49,823 nt of DNA from an uncultured Muribaculaceae bacterium (GCA_910584125.1 CAJTXU010000021.1:1-49823); one strand, 5' to 3'; shown: positions 41,118-49,533, counted from the first letter of the stretch. Notes: generated from the letters alone by a model not told the origin. Made by a program: numbers and translations.

Positions 41118-44100
41118 TTCAGTTCGGCTTCACGGGTTGAGAGTATGGGCTGGACCACGGTGTTTGCGGCAGCGTCTTTCGAAAGCATGTACAGATGCCG
41201 GTAAGACAGCGGGCGATGCGCTTTCGGCGACGAATTGACGACAAAGATGCCCCGTTCGTTGGCGAATTCCAGGATCCCCTGTATGTTCTCGTCGGCGAGA
41301 CGGCCGATTTCGTCCATCATGCAGTGCAGTCGGAAGTCCGCACCCTTTCCGGAACGCTTCTTGAAGACGCTTATAAGCAGGATATTTACTATGGCCTTGA
41401 CAAGTATGTCGGTGCCTTCCGAGCCGACGGCCCGCACGTTGTTGGTCCATGGAATCACATTGTCGTTCTCCTGAATCTGGAACTCCAGCGCGAACGACTG
41501 TTCAAGCGGAAGTTTCCTCATCTCCGGTGTCTCATTCAGAACCTTCAGCAGCGATTCGAGATATTTAATCGCTTCCCGGTTGACATCGGCGTGGCTGTCG
41601 GTAGAGAAGAGGTTGACCTCACCGAGTTCATACTGATGCGACAGCCAGAAGTCGGTGATGTTCTGCATCTGCGTGACAATCGGCGCCCTGCTGCGGGCGA
41701 GACGCAGCTCTATCTTTCTGATCACGCCCGCGAAAGTCTTCTTCGCAAAATCATAGTTGATCTCCCTGACAATTCTGTCTATCTCGGTCTCTCGGCTCAA
41801 AAGGATGTTGAAATCCGATGCCGTCCTCGACAGGACATCCCTGTAGATAGCACTCGTGACATGCTGGTATTCCTTGATTTTGTCGTTGCTCACGAAGTCA
41901 TCGAGACTCTCGGCATAACGGTGATAATCGTCTATGGTGTCGAAGACCGTAGGGAAATGAAATGTATTGTTGGCCGAAAATCTCCGCCGGAACTCGTTGG
42001 TTTTCTCTTTGAGACTATCCGAATCGCGGTAAATTTCCGCGGTCAGGTCCTTGATAGCGGATATTATTTCCTTACAGTCGAGAGAGGTAGGCCGTGATAT
42101 CTCTTCGTTCATTTCCGCCGGACAGTGCCGCGACACGACGAACTCTTCGGCCTGACGCTTAGATTCCTGAGTCCGGTCGAGACTGCCGCGCAGTTTGTCG
42201 AGGGCCTGCCGCTCTTCGTCCCTTTTGGCTTCGTGCCGGCGGCGACGTTCGTCGAACTTCCGACGCAACGCTTCGGCCTCGTCTTCAAGTTTTTTCTTTT
42301 CCAACTGCTTTTTACCGACATGGTCAAGAAGGTCACGGCAATCCTTGCGGTAATCGGAGATCTTATCCCGCTCGCTGTCTATTCGCGCAAGAGAGTCTTT
42401 GATCTCGGCGATATCCTTTCTGGTCGAGTCAATCAACGCCATATCGGCTCCCGAAGCGGTCAGCTCCGCGTTCTCGTCCTCACCAAGCCGCTGCATCTGG
42501 GCCGCATACTTGCCGACATTCTCACAGAGGTCATCGTCAATGGCCTTGAGAAGTTCGTCAAGGCGTGTCTTGTCAGCCTTGGCCTCGTCCTTGACCGCCT
42601 TGATCGCCTTGCTACGCTCGGCCTTGCATCGGTCGGAGATGACCGAGCGTTCTTTCAAAAGCTCCTCTATCTTAAGTTGCAGATCCTGAATTTTATCATC
42701 GAACTCGGCGACTACACTTTCGATCCGGCTTTTTTCCTGTTCTTTCAGCTCCTCGAGGCGCAGTCCGTATTCCCTCTCTTGCTTCCGGCCGACGGTGACA
42801 TTTCGGGCAATCTCTTCAATCGCGTTCCTCAAGGAATTTATCTCTCCTTTGACTTCCTTCTGTATGCCCGCTATCCTGCTGTCTTTCCCATTGCGCAACT
42901 CTATGATCGACGCGGAATGACGGGCGGCCTCCTTTTCAAGCGAGCCCACAGACTCCCGTATCATCGACGGAGTGCGCACCTCTCTATCTATGGAATCCAG
43001 ATCGAGACTTATGCCGAAGAAGGAATCGTCCGGGCCATCGGATTTGCGAGGGCACAGCCCGGTCGAATACAACACGCTTTTTTCATCGGCTATCTTTCCG
43101 ATATTCCTCTCCCATCCCTCGACATTGCCGTCAAGCCATTCGCAGAGCGATCCTTCGGAACGGGCGAGAAGCTCAAGCTCCTGTTGCCTCTTAGCCTAGA
43201 GCCGCCCGATCTCTCCTTCAATTTCCTTAATCTGAAGTTCAGTCTCTGACTCCACCTGCCGACAGTCAAGCTCCAGTTTGTTTCTTACAGCATCAAGCCT
43301 ATTTTCCTTTTGCAGGCGCTCTTCGGAAAGACGGCTGATCTTACGTTCAGTCTCCGCGATGTCGCGTTCGCAGGCGGCGATCTCCTCTTTCATCGGTGAA
43401 GAAGCGGACACCCTGACTCTCTGCACTTTCTGTTCATTCAGCAGTTCTCGCGAAGAGTCAAGTCGCTCATCGACCTCGGCGACGAGCGACTCCGCCCTGC
43501 CTCGGATTTCGGATTCCAACTCGGACGTTCGCCGCAACCGGTCCTTCTCGCGGTCGTTGAACTCCGACACGGCGTTGTTCTTTCTCTCCCTCACGGTCTG
43601 GGAATATTGTTCCTTGTCAAGCTGGATGCGGTCGCGCAGCGTCTCGTACTTCTCGGCTATCAATCTATGACTGTCCGAGAGTTTCGCCAGAAAGCGTTCC
43701 TTCTGTTCCAGACCAAGTGCAAGACTGTCTCGCCGTGCCGCCCGGGCGATCATATCCTCGATTCACAACCGCTGATACTCTTTCTTAAGATCGGATGCCC
43801 TGCGGAGCTCGTTCTTCAGCACTGCCAGACGCCCGGTAATCTTCTCCTTCTCCTTCTCGAATCTGGAATCAAGTTCTTTCAGCCGCGATTCAATCTCACT
43901 GACAGACTGTTGTTTCCTGTCGATTTTATTCTGCAACAAAGGAATGTCTCGAGCCGCCTTATCCATGGCATATCGCAGCATTCCGCACTTCTCCCGCACG
44001 GCGGAGCGTGCGGCCTTTATGCCATGCGACAGACTGATTATCCTCTCGGCATCCGCCTTGGTCTCGACGATACCTTGCCGGTTTGTCTGAGTCCATAAGG

Positions 44101-44800
44101 TTATATCCCTGAGCTCGTCGTTGAAATGCACAAGCCGCGAGCGGATGAGGTCAAGATCGACCGCAATCTGCTCCTCCTCGTCGCATATACTGTTGATGAT
44201 GGTGTTCTTTATGAAGTCGGCGTCAACGCGTTCGTTGAGGAATACATTCTGGATTATACGCGGGATATTGTGGTACTGGCGGCTGCGGAGCAGATAAAAT
44301 TTGGAAAGGTCTTTCGAAAGATGCGCGTTGCCGTTGCCATACAATATGTCAAGATACTGGCCGTAACGCTCGATGATGCCGCTCACGTCGATGCCTTGGG
44401 CCTGGATGCGCTGCCTGACGGTCAGATGGTCGGAAGCGACGACACCATATTCATCAACAAACCAGTCTCTTGAGTATGGCGAGTCAACGAAGCGGAACGC
44501 GGCGCGGTTGTTGTGCCTGAAAAGAATAATCGAGAATGCGGGCTCATCAGTTCCCCTCGACACCTCGTAAATGATGTAGGAGGAGCTGGTTGGTATGTAG
44601 AAACCGTCGAAAGTCTGCTGTCCCTGGGTACGGATGCCGAGCCGGTCCTTGCGACAGTTGTAGAAGAACAGCAGGGCCCGGAGAAGAGTTGTCTTACCGA
44701 CACCCTGAGTGCCGGTGAAATGTATGTTGCCCGCCATAGCCACCTCAGCGTATCTGACGTGCGCGCTGTTGATCAGCACCAGTTTATTCAGGTATCTCAT
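41114..44800 (-). pseudogene. jetC: JetC-like SMC ATPase, frame broken by two in-frame stops
   Basis: One continuous reading frame of 1229 codons runs from the ATG at 44800 to 41114. It is interrupted by TGA at codon 346 (43765-43763) and TAG at codon 535 (43198-43196), with no frameshift. The N-terminal ATPase half has Walker A GTQGVGKTTLLRA (about 30-42). A very long charged coiled coil fills about 270-850. The C-terminal half has a Walker B-like region LHCMMDEIGRLADE and a switch FVVNSSPK. This is the SbcC/MukB-like layout of JetC. Each stop is one C-to-T change from a coding triplet (CGA, CAG). The protein would end at residue 345 unless the stops are read through. The first open piece could also start at 44839. 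Confidence 0.8.
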
Positions 44801-44908
44801 CTTCTTCGTTGAATGATATGAGTTCAACAATATCCTCAAGGTATCTGTAGGCCGCCGTCACCTGAAATCTACGGGACGCATCGTCCACTCTAAAGGCCTG
44901 TCGTTCTG
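44784..44908 (-). pseudogene. jetB: JetB-like 3' remnant, truncated at a junction
   Basis: The minus-strand frame reads PSERQAFRVDDASRRF, QVTAAYRYLEDIVELI, SFNEEDEIPE and TAA (44786-44784), overlapping the jetC start by 17 bases. The fragment resembles the winged-helix end of the small JetB (DUF4194-type) subunit and is in the right place. Upstream of about 44,910 the sequence becomes GC-rich phage-type DNA coding on the other strand, so the rest of jetB and jetA is missing here. Confidence 0.6.
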
Positions 44909-45685
44909 ATGGTGGAGATCACGACCCGCGGCCGGATTGCCGCAGTCGCGGCCTCGCCCGACGAACTCACCCCGGCGCAGTACGCCCGGGCGCTCGCCCT
45001 GTCGGTGTCGCTGGCCACCGGAGCCGTCACGCCCGACGCCGCGCGTCGGCGTCTGATGTCGATGCTGATCGGGATGGAAGACTACGGGGTGTTGCTCCCC
45101 GGGCACGTGGCCGAGATAGACGCCCAGCTCGGCGCGCTCGACGATTTCTTTGCCACCGCCCCCGACGGATCCGTCTCGATGCCGCTCGACTCGGTGGCCA
45201 ACCTGCTGCCGGAGACCGACGGGTTCAGCGGACCGGGCGACTGGCTGGAGGGCGTGTCGTTCGGCGAGTTCACCGAGTGCCAGGCGGTGCTCGGCGCGCT
45301 GGCCGAGGGCCAGGCGGATCCCGAGGAGATCGCCGGCGCCTACGCCCATGTAGCCCGGACGCTCTACCGCATACCGGAAGAATCGGAGGTGCCCGACATC
45401 CTGCTCGTTCACGCCCCGAGGCTCTTCATGGCGGTCTGGAACCGCATCTGCTCCGAGCCTGTCGAGATCAACGGGCGCCGCATCGACTTCCGGATCATCT
45501 TCGCCCTGTCGGGTCCGAAACGGCCCGACGACGGCACGGGCTGGACCGGCATCACGTTCGAGGTCGCCTCGGCCGGAATCTTCGGCGACACCCGCGGCGT
45601 CGAGGGCACTGACTTCTGGTCGGTGCTGCTCTATCTCTATAAGTGTAAATTCGAGTATATCAACGACAAAAACCGCAATAGCTAA
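44909..45685 (+). CDS. Phage-type protein of unknown function
   Basis: This 258-residue protein has no signal peptide or membrane helix. It is rich in Ala, Asp and Glu, with helical stretches (LTPAQYARALALSVSLATG) and a beta-rich C-terminal third (GRRIDFRIIFALSG, GWTGITFEVASAGIFG). I do not recognise it. GC content is clearly higher than in jetC on the other side of the junction. A stop at 44891 bounds the frame, so the start may be an artefact of the junction and the protein may be shortened. It stands seven bases before the lysozyme gene. Confidence 0.7.
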   Translation: MVEITTRGRIAAVAASPDELTPAQYARALALSVSLATGAVTPDAARRRLMSMLIGMEDYGVLLPGHVAEIDAQLGALDDFFATAPDGSVSMPLDSVANLLPETDGFSGPGDWLEGVSFGEFTECQAVLGALAEGQADPEEIAGAYAHVARTLYRIPEESEVPDILLVHAPRLFMAVWNRICSEPVEINGRRIDFRIIFALSGPKRPDDGTGWTGITFEVASAGIFGDTRGVEGTDFWSVLLYLYKCKFEYINDKNRNS

Positions 45686-45691
45686 AGCTCT

Positions 45692-46144
45692 ATGGAACTT
45701 TCACAAAAAATCAAGACCATGATCAAGGGCTGGGAGGGATGCCGTCTGACGGCCTACCGCTGCCCTTCGGGGGTGCTGACCATCGGCTACGGCCACACCG
45801 GCGCCGACGTCCGCCCGGGGATGCGCATCACGCGCGGGAAGGCCGACGCCCTGTTCGAGACAGACTCCGCCCGCTTCGCCTCGGAGGTGGAGCGCGTCGT
45901 CGGTCCGGTGAAGCTGACCGGGAATCAGTTCGACGCCCTTGTGTCGCTGGCCTACAACATCGGCACGGGCGCGCTGTCGCGCTCGACGCTGCTGCGCCGT
46001 GTCCGGCTCAACCCGTCGGATCCGGCGATCCGTCAGGAGTTCATGAGGCATGTCAACGGGCGCGTCAACGGCGTGCTCAAGCGTCTGCCGGGCCTTGAGC
46101 GCCGCCGCAGAGAGGAGGCCGACCATTATTTCGGAGCGTCATGA
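45692..46144 (+). CDS. GH24 phage-type lysozyme
   Basis: This 150-residue muramidase of the T4/P21 lysozyme family cleaves peptidoglycan. The active site follows E-8aa-C-5aa-T: Glu in WEGCRLTAY, Cys in RCPSG where T4 has Asp, and Thr in VLTIGYGHT. This variant with Cys is known in the family. LTGNQFDALVSLAYNIG and a basic C-terminal end complete the fold. There is no signal peptide, so export would need a holin. It overlaps the next gene by four bases (ATGA). Confidence 0.92.
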   Translation: MELSQKIKTMIKGWEGCRLTAYRCPSGVLTIGYGHTGADVRPGMRITRGKADALFETDSARFASEVERVVGPVKLTGNQFDALVSLAYNIGTGALSRSTLLRRVRLNPSDPAIRQEFMRHVNGRVNGVLKRLPGLERRRREEADHYFGAS

Positions 46145-46578
46145 CGGGGCTTAAGGAATACCGGCTCTACTGGGAGGGCCTTGCGGCGCGCGCCGGAGAC
46201 ATCTCCGAGACGCTGCCGCTCACGGTAGACGACGACATGGCGCGCCGCATCATGCGTCTCGGGCGCGACTCGGTGTCGCTCTTCTTCCTGCCTCCGTCGT
46301 CGAGGTCGGAGGCCCGCGACGCCGACTCATGGAGCGAGTCGGACGACTGCGTGGTGTTCGTCATGGGGCGTTTCGACCCTCAGCGCCGCACGTCGTGGGA
46401 CGTCCTCGAGCAGACCCAGCCCGTGATGGAGCGTCTCAAGGAGCTCATGCTGGCCGACGTGGCAGCCGGCTGCTGCGTGATGCGCCTCGACGTCCGCTCG
46501 CTCTCCACGATGCCCGAGACGAAGTTTTACGCCGGATTCGCGGGCTGGTCGCTCGGGTTCCGCATCATGGGGACGTGA
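46141..46578 (+). CDS. Phage-type protein, possibly structural
   Basis: This 145-residue protein has no signal peptide. The middle (ETLPLTVDDDMARRIMRLG, SVSLFFLPPSSRSEARDADS) and end (TKFYAGFAGWSLGFRIMGT) resemble small head-tail connector or tail-completion proteins in size and placing, but I cannot name the family. It is coupled to the lysozyme (ATGA) before it and to the next gene (TGATG) after it. Confidence 0.7.
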   Translation: MTGLKEYRLYWEGLAARAGDISETLPLTVDDDMARRIMRLGRDSVSLFFLPPSSRSEARDADSWSESDDCVVFVMGRFDPQRRTSWDVLEQTQPVMERLKELMLADVAAGCCVMRLDVRSLSTMPETKFYAGFAGWSLGFRIMGT

Positions 46579-46967
46579 TGGGACGCTTCGAGCTGGAGTT
46601 CATGGAGCGCACGCTGCGCGAGGGCGTAGAGGATATCCTGCGCCGGCAGGCGGAAGTGGCCGACGCCCGCATCTACGGGCGCGCGTCGCCCCGTTCGCGC
46701 AGCGGCGAGCTGAAGGCGGCGCTCTCGTCGCGACAGTACACGCTCGAGCGTCTGGGCGACGGATTCATGGCCTCGGCGGCTTATCCGGCCCACATACGCT
46801 TCATCGATATGAAAGACCGCCAGAACTACCGGATCTACAACCGTCAGGTGTGGGGCGTGTTCTACGGCGACACCATCAGCGAGCTGCGATTCGGGTTCCG
46901 CAGCTGGTTCGCCGACAAGATCCGCGGCCGTCTGGCACAATCGTCCAACCAACCAAACCAACCATAA
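46578..46967 (+). CDS. Phage-type protein of unknown function
   Basis: This 129-residue basic protein starts at an ATG overlapping the stop of the preceding gene by one base (TGATG). It has an amphipathic helix at the start (ELEFMERTLREGVEDILRRQ) and an Arg/Ser-rich middle (YGRASPRSRSGELKAALSSR). The longer frame back to 46329 overlaps the preceding gene and is not needed. Function unknown; phage morphogenesis is a guess from its neighbours. Confidence 0.68.
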   Translation: MGRFELEFMERTLREGVEDILRRQAEVADARIYGRASPRSRSGELKAALSSRQYTLERLGDGFMASAAYPAHIRFIDMKDRQNYRIYNRQVWGVFYGDTISELRFGFRSWFADKIRGRLAQSSNQPNQP

Positions 46968-46968
46968 C

Positions 46969-47205
46969 ATGAAGAGATCATTTGCAAAATTAGAGAAAGG
47001 CATCGGAACCGCGGGGCGGCTTCTGCTGCTGTTCGCTCCCGGTCTGATCACAATGCTGGCCGTGACGCGCGGACACGGGATATGGATCGGAATGATGAGC
47101 GGCGCCGGCGTCCAGGCGGCCCTGCTCTGTTCGGTGGCGTTCGTCGTCGCGCTGCGCGAGCAGTACCGGCGCGACCGTCGGCGCGACAAGCGCCCAGAGC
47201 CTTGA
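46969..47205 (+). CDS. Small two-helix membrane protein, possible holin
   Basis: This 78-residue protein has a basic start (MKRSFAKLEKG), two hydrophobic helices (about 16-34 and 41-61) with a short turn, and a strongly basic tail (REQYRRDRRRDKRPEP). Size, topology and closeness to a lysozyme gene suit a holin. That is inference. Confidence 0.6.
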   Translation: MKRSFAKLEKGIGTAGRLLLLFAPGLITMLAVTRGHGIWIGMMSGAGVQAALLCSVAFVVALREQYRRDRRRDKRPEP

Positions 47206-47211
47206 ACCAAG

Positions 47212-47239
47212 CGGCCCCCGGCCTTTCGGTCGGGGGCCG
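47212..47239. terminator. GC-rich hairpin between convergent genes
   Basis: CGGCCCCCG (47212-47220) pairs with CGGGGGCCG (47231-47239). It lies between the end of the holin-like gene (plus) and the end of DUF5053 copy 1 (minus), so it can serve both. No T-run follows. A related hairpin follows copy 2 near 48935-48960. Confidence 0.6.
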
Positions 47240-47279
47240 TGATGTGTCGGCCTCGACGGGCGGCGCCGATGGGGCGCGT

Positions 47280-47606
47280 TCATTCGTCGGGGGCGTCCAT
47301 TTCGGCGGCGTCGATCTCGTCGGCGTATGCGATAAGGCGGCGCCCCGTCTCTCTCAATGTCTCCGCGAGCTGATGATATTCCGGCTCGGTGAATGCCCGC
47401 TTCTTCTTGCAGACGGTGCACCCGTGGAGCTTCTGCGACAGCCAGCTCTGGGACTTGCCGAGCAAAGCGGCCAGTTTGGAAAGGTTGATCAGGCCGTCCA
47501 ATTCCTTGAACACCGTCCACACGGCTCCCATTTTCTCGGACACAAGTTCGCGCCGGCGGTAGGCCGGATCACATATCTGCTCGAATGTCGGTTTTTCGTT
47601 TGTCAT
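47280..47606 (-). CDS. DUF5053-like phage protein, copy 1
   Basis: This 108-residue protein is a close relative of the one at 48999-49328. A shared core is WLSQKLxGCTVxxKKxxFTExEYHxL, and both end DEIDAAEMDAPDE. The centre looks like a helix-turn-helix (LAALLGKSQSWLSQKLHG). Proteins of this kind occur in Bacteroidales phages and integrated elements and are probably regulatory, though no function is established. It follows a mini-gene and a GC hairpin. Confidence 0.78.
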   Translation of the reverse strand: MTNEKPTFEQICDPAYRRRELVSEKMGAVWTVFKELDGLINLSKLAALLGKSQSWLSQKLHGCTVCKKKRAFTEPEYHQLAETLRETGRRLIAYADEIDAAEMDAPDE

Positions 47607-47623
47607 GATTTTTTTGTAAATTT

Positions 47624-47647
47624 GCCCCGGGTTCTCATTCCCGGGGC
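47624..47647 (-). promoter_or_regulatory. Hairpin between mini-gene 1 and DUF5053 copy 1
   Basis: GCCCCGGG (47624-47631) pairs with CCCGGGGC (47640-47647), an eight-pair stem with an eight-base loop. It lies seven bases after the mini-gene stop and 17 before the DUF5053 ATG, so ribosomes or termination at the mini-gene could affect the downstream gene. Copy 2 has the same arrangement (49351-49372). Confidence 0.65.
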
Positions 47648-47654
47648 ATTCTGA

Positions 47655-47795
47655 TTAATCTTCGTCGTTTCCAATCTCGTCGAGGAGTTCAAATAGAAGT
47701 CCCCTGATTTGCTGAACCAAAGGTTGGTTTTTCGGCGTCTCGATAAGGTCCAAATAGTCGAAGATTCGAAAAATCAACCTTTTCTTTTGTCTCAT
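47655..47795 (-). CDS. 46-residue mini-gene upstream of DUF5053 copy 1
   Basis: The ATG at 47795 opens a 46-codon frame: a basic start (MRQKKRLIF), RIFDYLDLIETPKNQP, then QIRGLLFELLDEIGNDED. It is preceded by a perfect Shine-Dalgarno AGGAGGTG (47812-47805, nine bases before ATG) and a consensus promoter. It is a paralogue of the 40-codon frame at 49379-49501. This conserved pairing argues that it is translated. It is probably a helical, acidic-ended peptide. Confidence 0.72.
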   Translation of the reverse strand: MRQKKRLIFRIFDYLDLIETPKNQPLVQQIRGLLFELLDEIGNDED

Positions 47796-47828
47796 TTCAT
47801 ATCACACCTCCTTTCTTGTTTTCTGTCA

Positions 47829-47859
47829 CAAAGATAGTAATAATTTAATTACTATGCAA
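47829..47859 (-). promoter_or_regulatory. Promoter of mini-gene 1 / DUF5053 copy 1
   Basis: TTG (47859-47857), 20 bases, TATCTTTG (47836-47829) on the minus strand, followed by the strong Shine-Dalgarno site at 47812-47805. Confidence 0.72.
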
Positions 47860-47965
47860 GTTTTTCAGCGACTATTTTTTCAATTTTTTTTGGGGACAGC
47901 ACGAAAAATCATCACTATCCCGCTTTATAGGCTCCGGTGTCCTTCCGAGTGATTGGCGAGAGTGC

Positions 47966-47973
47966 TAACTTTG
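47966..47973 (+). promoter_or_regulatory. -7 element before the methyltransferase-like gene
   Basis: TAACTTTG matches TAnnTTTG and lies 34 bases before the ATG at 48008. No TTG at the right spacing is seen. Confidence 0.45.
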
Positions 47974-48007
47974 CGTCGATAACCGACAAAACAACAATCA
48001 CACCGCT

Positions 48008-48850
48008 ATGAGCCAACCGCAGACACAGAAAGGGCGAACGCCCGAGGAAGTAAAGAACGACTACGACGGCTTCGTCGAGAAGTTCAAGCCAAAGCGCACC
48101 ACCGACGACTGCCTGACGCCGGAGCCGGTCTACAACGCCATCCGGAAGTGGGTGAACGACAATATCCTGCCTCTCGACGGCGTGGAGATCGTGCGACCGT
48201 TCTGGCCCGGGCGTGACTACGAGCGCGCCGAGTATCCCGACGGCTGCCTCGTGCTCGACAACCCGCCCTTCTCGATACTGGTGAAGATCCGCCGCTTCTA
48301 TCATAAGCGGGGCGTGCGTTACTTCCTCTTCGCCCCGGCGCTGACCATGGGCTACAGCGCGCGCGAGCTCGACGCGACCTATATAGTCTGCGGCGAACAG
48401 ATAACCTACGACAACGGGGCTAAGGTGCCGACGTCGTTCATCACCAACCTCGACTGCGGCGGCATAGGGCTATGGGTGGCCGGGACGCTCTCAAAGGCCA
48501 TAACGGCGGCCGCGGACAGCATGAAGGAGGTCAGCGATATGCCGGTGTACGAGTATCCGGCGCACGTCGTGTCTCCGGCCATCTTGCAGAAGATAGCGAA
48601 GCGTGGCGTCGAGTGGCGGGTGCCGAAGACGTCGATGCACGCCATGACGACGCTCGACAGTCAGCGCGGCACGGGGAAGGTCATCTTCGGCGGGGGCTGG
48701 CTGCTGTCGGAACGGGCGGCGGCGGAACGGGCGGCGGCGGAACGGGCGGCGGCGGAACGGGCGGCGGCGGAACGGGCGGCGGCGCGGCAAAGGATCGTGT
48801 GGCCGTTGTCTGACCGTGAACGGGAAATCATAAGGGATTTGACCCCATAG
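48008..48850 (+). CDS. DNA adenine methyltransferase-like phage protein with repeat tail
   Basis: This 280-residue protein has a catalytic-type motif LDNPPFS (about 81-87), as in N6-adenine methyltransferases (D/N-PP-F/Y). A preceding EIVRPFWPGRDYERAEYPDG corresponds to a degenerate acidic/PF motif region. A clear AdoMet loop FxGxG is not seen, so activity is uncertain. Near the C-terminus ERAAA is repeated five times, a long helical rod encoded by a 15-bp tandem repeat. A perfect terminator follows. The gene stands between the two DUF5053 cassettes. Confidence 0.75.
   Translation: MSQPQTQKGRTPEEVKNDYDGFVEKFKPKRTTDDCLTPEPVYNAIRKWVNDNILPLDGVEIVRPFWPGRDYERAEYPDGCLVLDNPPFSILVKIRRFYHKRGVRYFLFAPALTMGYSARELDATYIVCGEQITYDNGAKVPTSFITNLDCGGIGLWVAGTLSKAITAAADSMKEVSDMPVYEYPAHVVSPAILQKIAKRGVEWRVPKTSMHAMTTLDSQRGTGKVIFGGGWLLSERAAAERAAAERAAAERAAAERAAARQRIVWPLSDREREIIRDLTP
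48708..48784 (+). repeat. 15-bp tandem repeat within the methyltransferase-like gene
   Basis: Five nearly perfect copies of a 15-base unit (GAACGGGCGGCGGCG) encode Glu-Arg-Ala-Ala-Ala. The unit is a multiple of three, so copy number change keeps the frame and alters the length of the Ala-rich helix. Confidence 0.9.
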
Positions 48851-48875
48851 CCGAAAAATTCGACTTACAAATGAA

Positions 48876-48911
48876 GCGGCGCCCCTTCCCCGGAGGCGCC
48901 GCATTTTTTTT
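48876..48911 (+). terminator. Terminator of the methyltransferase-like gene
   Basis: GCGGCGCC (48876-48883) pairs with GGCGCCGC (48895-48902), followed by A and eight T (48904-48911). Textbook intrinsic terminator 26 bases after the stop. Confidence 0.88.
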
Positions 48912-48998
48912 GGCAGCCATAACAATGCAGCGGCCCCCGGCGTCGAAACCGGAGGCCGTGATGTGTCGGCCTCTACGGGCGGCGCCGATGGGGCGCGT

Positions 48999-49328
48999 TC
49001 ATTCGTCGGGGGCGTCCATCTCGGCGGCGTCGATCTCGTCGGCGTGGGCCTGCAGTCGGCGCGCGATGTGGCGGAACGCGTCGGCCAGTTCGTGATATTC
49101 GGCCTCGGTGAACGACTTCTTCTTGTTGAGCACCGTGCATCCGTTCAGCTTCTGCGACAGCCAGGCGCGGGTCTTTCCGAAATACTGGTCGGCAAGCTCC
49201 GATTTATTCACCAGCCCCTCAAGCTCTGTGAAAGCATTCCACACCGCCCCCTGTTTTGTCCGGATCACTTCGGCGCGGTGCGCCTCATGCTGGTCCGGGT
49301 TGAATATTTTGCGTTTCCCTAAATACAT
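48999..49328 (-). CDS. DUF5053-like phage protein, copy 2
   Basis: This 109-residue paralogue of the copy at 47280 has the core WLSQKLNGCTVLNKKKSF followed by TEAEYHELADAF. It has a different N-terminus (MYLGKRKIFNPDQHEAH) but the same last 13 residues. The 91 bases covering the end of the gene and its 3' flank (48955-49045) differ from copy 1 (47236-47326) at only two positions, far more similar than the middle. The upstream mini-gene and hairpin are also repeated. Confidence 0.78.
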   Translation of the reverse strand: MYLGKRKIFNPDQHEAHRAEVIRTKQGAVWNAFTELEGLVNKSELADQYFGKTRAWLSQKLNGCTVLNKKKSFTEAEYHELADAFRHIARRLQAHADEIDAAEMDAPDE

Positions 49329-49350
49329 ATCGGAATTTTTTTGTAAATTT

Positions 49351-49372
49351 GCCCCCGGACTTCTCCGGGGGC
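49351..49372 (-). promoter_or_regulatory. Hairpin between mini-gene 2 and DUF5053 copy 2
   Basis: GCCCCCGGA (49351-49359) pairs with TCCGGGGGC (49364-49372), a nine-pair stem with a four-base loop. It lies six bases after the mini-gene stop and 22 before the DUF5053 ATG. The stem differs in sequence from copy 1 but keeps place and strength. Confidence 0.65.
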
Positions 49373-49378
49373 TTCGTT

Positions 49379-49501
49379 CTACATGTTTCTCAACTCTTCG
49401 AGCAATCCCCTGATTTCGGAGATCCTGCGGTGATTGGAGCGGTTTTCTATCAGGTCAAGAAGTGTGAAAATCATTCCGATCACCGTCTCTATTCTTGTCA
49501 T
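49379..49501 (-). CDS. 40-residue mini-gene upstream of DUF5053 copy 2
   Basis: The ATG at 49501 opens a 40-codon frame: MTRIETVIGMIFTLLDLIE, then NRSNHRRISEIRGLLEELR. A perfect Shine-Dalgarno AGGAGGTG lies at 49518-49511, nine bases before the ATG, the same spacing as copy 1. The blocks IF, DLIE and IRGLL are shared with the mini-gene at 47655, although codons differ, which speaks for selection on the peptide. Confidence 0.7.
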   Translation of the reverse strand: MTRIETVIGMIFTLLDLIENRSNHRRISEIRGLLEELRNM

Positions 49502-49533
49502 CTCATCTTACACCTCCTTTCTTTTTGACACTG

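Noticed and set aside
43763..43765. TGA in jetC as selenocysteine or recoded stop
   Set aside because: It lies in a coiled coil where no such residue is expected, a second stop of another type (TAG) follows, and no recoding hairpin is evident. Kept only as a remote option.
44858..45412. 184-codon minus-strand frame continuing from jetB
   Set aside because: It is in a different frame from the jetB remnant and is a mirror of the phage-type gene at 44909.
47617..47624. Plus-strand TAAATTTG beside the hairpin as a promoter for an antisense RNA (also at 49344-49351)
   Set aside because: Neither copy has a TTG at 19-21 bases upstream, and the sequence is better explained as the A-rich leader of the minus-strand DUF5053 genes.
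48708..48784. Possible CRISPR or non-coding satellite
   Set aside because: The repeat is in frame inside a gene and has no spacers.
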